Below are positions 61,857 to 64,000 of a DNA stretch of 64,000 nucleotides, piece after piece. The DNA lies in contig NZ_JWLL01000006.1 of the NCBI RefSeq assembly GCF_000814025.1, positions 62,001 to 126,000 on the forward strand, in the 5' to 3' direction. Source of the DNA: Tateyamaria sp. ANG-S1. Lineage in GTDB: Bacteria; Pseudomonadota; Alphaproteobacteria; Rhodobacterales; Rhodobacteraceae. The stretch's first letter is position 1, and every line of letters begins with the position of its first letter. Both the position numbers and the translations under genes were made by a program. Below the pieces are notes generated by a model. That model did not search any database. It was given only the letters and a program-made list of their open reading frames with translations, and was not told the DNA's origin.

Positions 61857-62596
61857 CGCCCGCCCGTCACCTCAAGAGCGGATCCCGTCACATAGCTCGC
61901 ATCGTCGGAGGCCAGCCACAGGATGGCCTTGGCGACCTCCTCTGCTGATCCTTCGCGCCGCATGGGCACCATATGGGCAAGCTTCTGGGCGCGGCCCGGT
62001 TCGCCGCCCTTGGCGTGGAGTTCCGTGTCGATCAGGCCCGGGCGCACCGACATGACGCGGATGCCATCGGGTGCGACCTCGTCCGACAGCCCCTTGGTGA
62101 AGGTGTCGATGGCGGCCTTGGATGCGGCGTAGTCGATGTACTGGTTGCCGGACCCCAGCCGCGCCGCGGCGGACGAGATGTTTATGATGGCACCGCCCGT
62201 GCCTTGGGCCTGCATCCGGATCACCGCCTCTTTCGCGACCAGCATGGCACCGATGACATTGACGTTCATCATGCGGGTCAGGCGGGCGTGTGTGATCTCG
62301 GTCAGCTTGGCCGTCTGGTCCACGATCCCTGCGTTATTGATCAGCACGTTGAGGCGGCCAAAGGCATCGTCAGCGGCCTTGAAGATTTGCGTGATGTGGT
62401 CCGGGTTGGCAACGTCGCCCTGCACGGTGATGGCTTTGGCGCCTTGGGCTTCGACGGCGGCCTTGGCTGCGTTGGCGCCATCTGCGTCGCTGCGGTAGGC
62501 CAGTACGAAGTCATAGTCGGCGGCACCCAACCGGGCGCAGGCGGCACCGATGCCAGCTGATGCGCCTGTGATCAGGCAAACGGGGCGTTGGGACAT
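61853..62596 (-). CDS. SDR-family oxidoreductase
   Basis: 247 residues. Cofactor motif CLITGASAGIGAACA (6-20), NNAG (about 88-91), Ser in INISSAAARLGSG, catalytic pair YIDYAASKAAI, and the SxRPGLIDTELH segment. It looks like a classical tetrameric SDR with a sequence close to glucose or 3-oxoacyl reductases, but the substrate cannot be stated. The C-terminal GSALEVTGGR is typical. AAAGG precedes ATG 62596. Overlaps the next gene. Confidence 0.92.
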   Translation of the reverse strand: MSQRPVCLITGASAGIGAACARLGAADYDFVLAYRSDADGANAAKAAVEAQGAKAITVQGDVANPDHITQIFKAADDAFGRLNVLINNAGIVDQTAKLTEITHARLTRMMNVNVIGAMLVAKEAVIRMQAQGTGGAIINISSAAARLGSGNQYIDYAASKAAIDTFTKGLSDEVAPDGIRVMSVRPGLIDTELHAKGGEPGRAQKLAHMVPMRREGSAEEVAKAILWLASDDASYVTGSALEVTGGR

Positions 62597-62617
62597 GGAA
62601 TGACCTTTCAAGTTCAA

Positions 62618-63133
62618 TCAGTTCAAGGGCGTATCGGAGACGAAAGACGTGCCCGGGCTGTAGATATGAAACCCGTCGAGGTCCCCTTTGCCCACCTTCG
62701 CCCCTGCCATGCGTACCGTCGCATAGGCAAGCGTCAGGTGAAACTGCGCATTGGGCAGCGCGTAGAGCAGGGCATAGTCGCGGCCCGATTGGGTCAGTTC
62801 GGCCTCGCCCGCTATATGGGTAATCTTGCGGGTGTCGGCACCGTTCAGTGCAGCGCGGTCAAGCTGGTCGAGCAGAAAGCGCATGTCATGGGCAAGGGCG
62901 AGGATCGCACCGGGATCGGTATCCATCGGCATCTCGGGCACCTCGTCGCCCGTCAGGGGCATCACCGTACGCGCCACATATCCCAGCGCCACGCAGAAAT
63001 GCTCGGCTGCGGAAAAGCTGTCGGCGGCAAGCCGCGCCTCAAGCTGCGCCGGATCGTCGAGGCATGCCAGCAGGCGCGGCACAGCGTCGGTCAGGCGTTT
63101 GAGCGGTGGGATCGTGGCGTCGTAGAGGTCCAT
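62618..63133 (-). CDS. DUF1993 family protein
   Basis: 171 residues, helical. MDLYDATIPPLKRLTDAVP at the start, a middle segment AEHFCVALGYVARTVM and, near the end, LPNAQFHLTLAYATVRMAGAKVGKGDLDGFH (split: LPNAQFHLTLAYA, AGAKVGKGDLDG) match the DUF1993 pattern of a DinB-like helical bundle. Function unknown. It starts the minus-strand group with the SDR gene 21 bases later. Confidence 0.88.
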   Translation of the reverse strand: MDLYDATIPPLKRLTDAVPRLLACLDDPAQLEARLAADSFSAAEHFCVALGYVARTVMPLTGDEVPEMPMDTDPGAILALAHDMRFLLDQLDRAALNGADTRKITHIAGEAELTQSGRDYALLYALPNAQFHLTLAYATVRMAGAKVGKGDLDGFHIYSPGTSFVSDTPLN

Positions 63134-63158
63134 GGGTGGTCTTGTGGCACGGGCAGGA

Positions 63159-63207
63159 CCGGGGGTTCTACCCCCGGACCCCCGTGGTATTTTCAGTCAG
63201 AAGAAAC
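63159..63207 (-). repeat. Stop-proximal repeat, copy C
   Basis: On the minus strand one base after the pepN stop codon: GTTTCTTCTGACTGAAAATA, then CCACGGGGGTC, then hairpin CCGGGGGT-aga-ACCCCCGG (63159-63177). Same order and orientation as copies A and B. Confidence 0.8.
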
Positions 63208-63208
63208 A

Positions 63209-64000
63209 TCAGGCTTCGCGGATGCGCGTGATCATCTCGGTCGTGTCCCGGCTGAGGTTTGGGGTGGAGGCGATGCGCTCAAGCTCCTTCCCGATCATGG
63301 ACTGGCGGATGGCGTCGTAGCGCCGCCAGGTTTGGAAGGCCGAACACATCCGTGCCGTGGTCTGGGGATTGACCGGGTCAAGTTTGATCAGCCAGTCGGC
63401 CAGCAAGGTGTAGCCTGATCCGTCCTTGGCATGAAAGCCTGCGTGATGGCCCGAGAAGGTGCCCAGCGTGGCGCGGAAGCGGTTGGGGTTTTTCCAGTTG
63501 AAATCCGGATGCTGGGTCAGCGCCTTGGCTGTGTCGGCGGCGTCGTCCGGTTCGGCTTCTATCACCTGCAACCCGAACCATTTGTCCATGACCAGCCGAT
63601 CATGCTTCCACTGCGCTTCGAACTGGGCGAGGGCGGCGTCACCCCGGCCCGCGCGGATCAGATAGGCGAGGGCGGCCAGCTGCTGGGTCATGTTCGTGGC
63701 CCCATCAAACTGCGCCTGAGCCGCGTCGCCACCGTCGAGGATCGTCAACAGTGACAGAACGGAATTGCCAAGCGCGCGCTGCCCAGACTGCTTAGCATCG
63801 GGGGCATAGGGGGCGTCGACCTGATGTCGGGCGTAGACGTCGGGCAGGGCGTGTGCCATTCGCTCTGCCAGCGCCTTGCGGTGCGCCTCGCCTGCGTCCC
63901 AGATGGCATCAGGGTCCGGCGTCGTGCCTGCCTCATGCAGATCTGCAGCCAGTTGCGACTGGCCCGGCAGGGCGAACGTGTAGGCGCGGTAGGCAGGATC
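63209..64000 (-). CDS. pepN: Aminopeptidase N, C-terminal part
   Basis: The frame is open from the stop codon at 63209 to the window edge, 263 codons, starting at the edge with DPAYRAYTFALPGQSQLA. The text RALGNSVLSLLTILDGGDA, FSGHHAGFHAKDGSGYTLLADWL (split: FHAKDGSGYTLLADW) and QMSCAF-like ARMCSAFQTWRRYD matches the helical C-terminal domain of E. coli-type PepN. The zinc-binding HExxH lies outside the window. Its stop is followed directly by repeat C. Confidence 0.92.
   Translation of the reverse strand, partial: DPAYRAYTFALPGQSQLAADLHEAGTTPDPDAIWDAGEAHRKALAERMAHALPDVYARHQVDAPYAPDAKQSGQRALGNSVLSLLTILDGGDAAQAQFDGATNMTQQLAALAYLIRAGRGDAALAQFEAQWKHDRLVMDKWFGLQVIEAEPDDAADTAKALTQHPDFNWKNPNRFRATLGTFSGHHAGFHAKDGSGYTLLADWLIKLDPVNPQTTARMCSAFQTWRRYDAIRQSMIGKELERIASTPNLSRDTTEMITRIREA

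Noticed and set aside
1-64000. Mobile elements, prophage or genomic island
   Set aside because: No transposase, integrase, phage structural gene, tRNA-flanking direct repeat or clear composition change was seen.

Overview
The window reads as chromosome of an alphaproteobacterium of the Rhodobacterales (Roseobacter/Rhodobacter type). This rests on high GC throughout, the alphaproteobacterial order of a large division and cell wall (dcw) cluster, a DUF1127 gene followed by CCUCCUCCC hairpin RNAs (known from Rhodobacter sphaeroides), two DUF2484-like genes between murC and murB, and CobS/CobT of aerobic cobalamin synthesis. No rRNA, insertion sequence, phage or CRISPR was seen. Nearly all of it is ordinary chromosome.

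Layout. 1-1.0 kb: start of hisH and complete hisB (minus), then a stand-alone Lrp/AsnC ligand-binding domain. 1.1-2.7 kb: tRNA-Gly(GCC) with promoter and terminator, a small secreted protein and a YHYH-domain protein. 2.7-7.7 kb: a minus-strand chain pyc, kinase-like phosphotransferase, YqhA-type membrane protein, VOC protein. 7.8-10.3 kb: sodC, an FMN alpha-hydroxy-acid dehydrogenase and a degenerate receiver protein. 10.3-12.8 kb: uvrD, followed by an unusual repeated sequence. 13.0-14.65 kb: an ECF41 sigma factor with its carboxymuconolactone decarboxylase partner and a matching promoter. 14.67-15.27 kb: a CcaF1-like DUF1127 gene and three two-hairpin RNAs of the cuckoo/CcsR type. 15.4-17.3 kb: mrp and a membrane protein.

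17.3-40.7 kb is the dcw cluster: an extended leader that looks like the UpsM sRNA region of R. sphaeroides, then mraZ-rsmH-ftsL-ftsI-murE-murF-mraY-(SDR)-murD, an interruption (FAD oxidoreductase on the minus strand, peroxiredoxin), then ftsW-murG-murC-four small membrane proteins-murB-ddl-ftsQ-ftsA-ftsZ. The genes mostly overlap by 1-4 bases, so the cluster is probably translated as coupled units that build lipid II and the divisome. lpxC, bamD and recN follow.

44.5-64 kb holds housekeeping and accessory genes: a ClC channel, DUF427, aminopeptidase P, cobS-racemase-cobT, a possibly frameshifted membrane gene, a J-domain protein and BolA, a DUF4177 protein, thioesterase, methyltransferase, gatB, hypothetical proteins, a lytic transglycosylase, and a minus-strand group of lipoprotein hydrolase, PH-like membrane protein, SDR, DUF1993 and the 3' part of pepN. 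A short repeat lies directly after the stop codon of three unrelated genes (26.3, 60.5 and 63.2 kb).

The signals most worth following are RNA and regulation: the cuckoo RNA array, the UpsM-like dcw leader with MraZ-type boxes, the ECF41 promoter, and the stop-codon-proximal repeat. All function calls rest on reading motifs by eye; no database search was possible.
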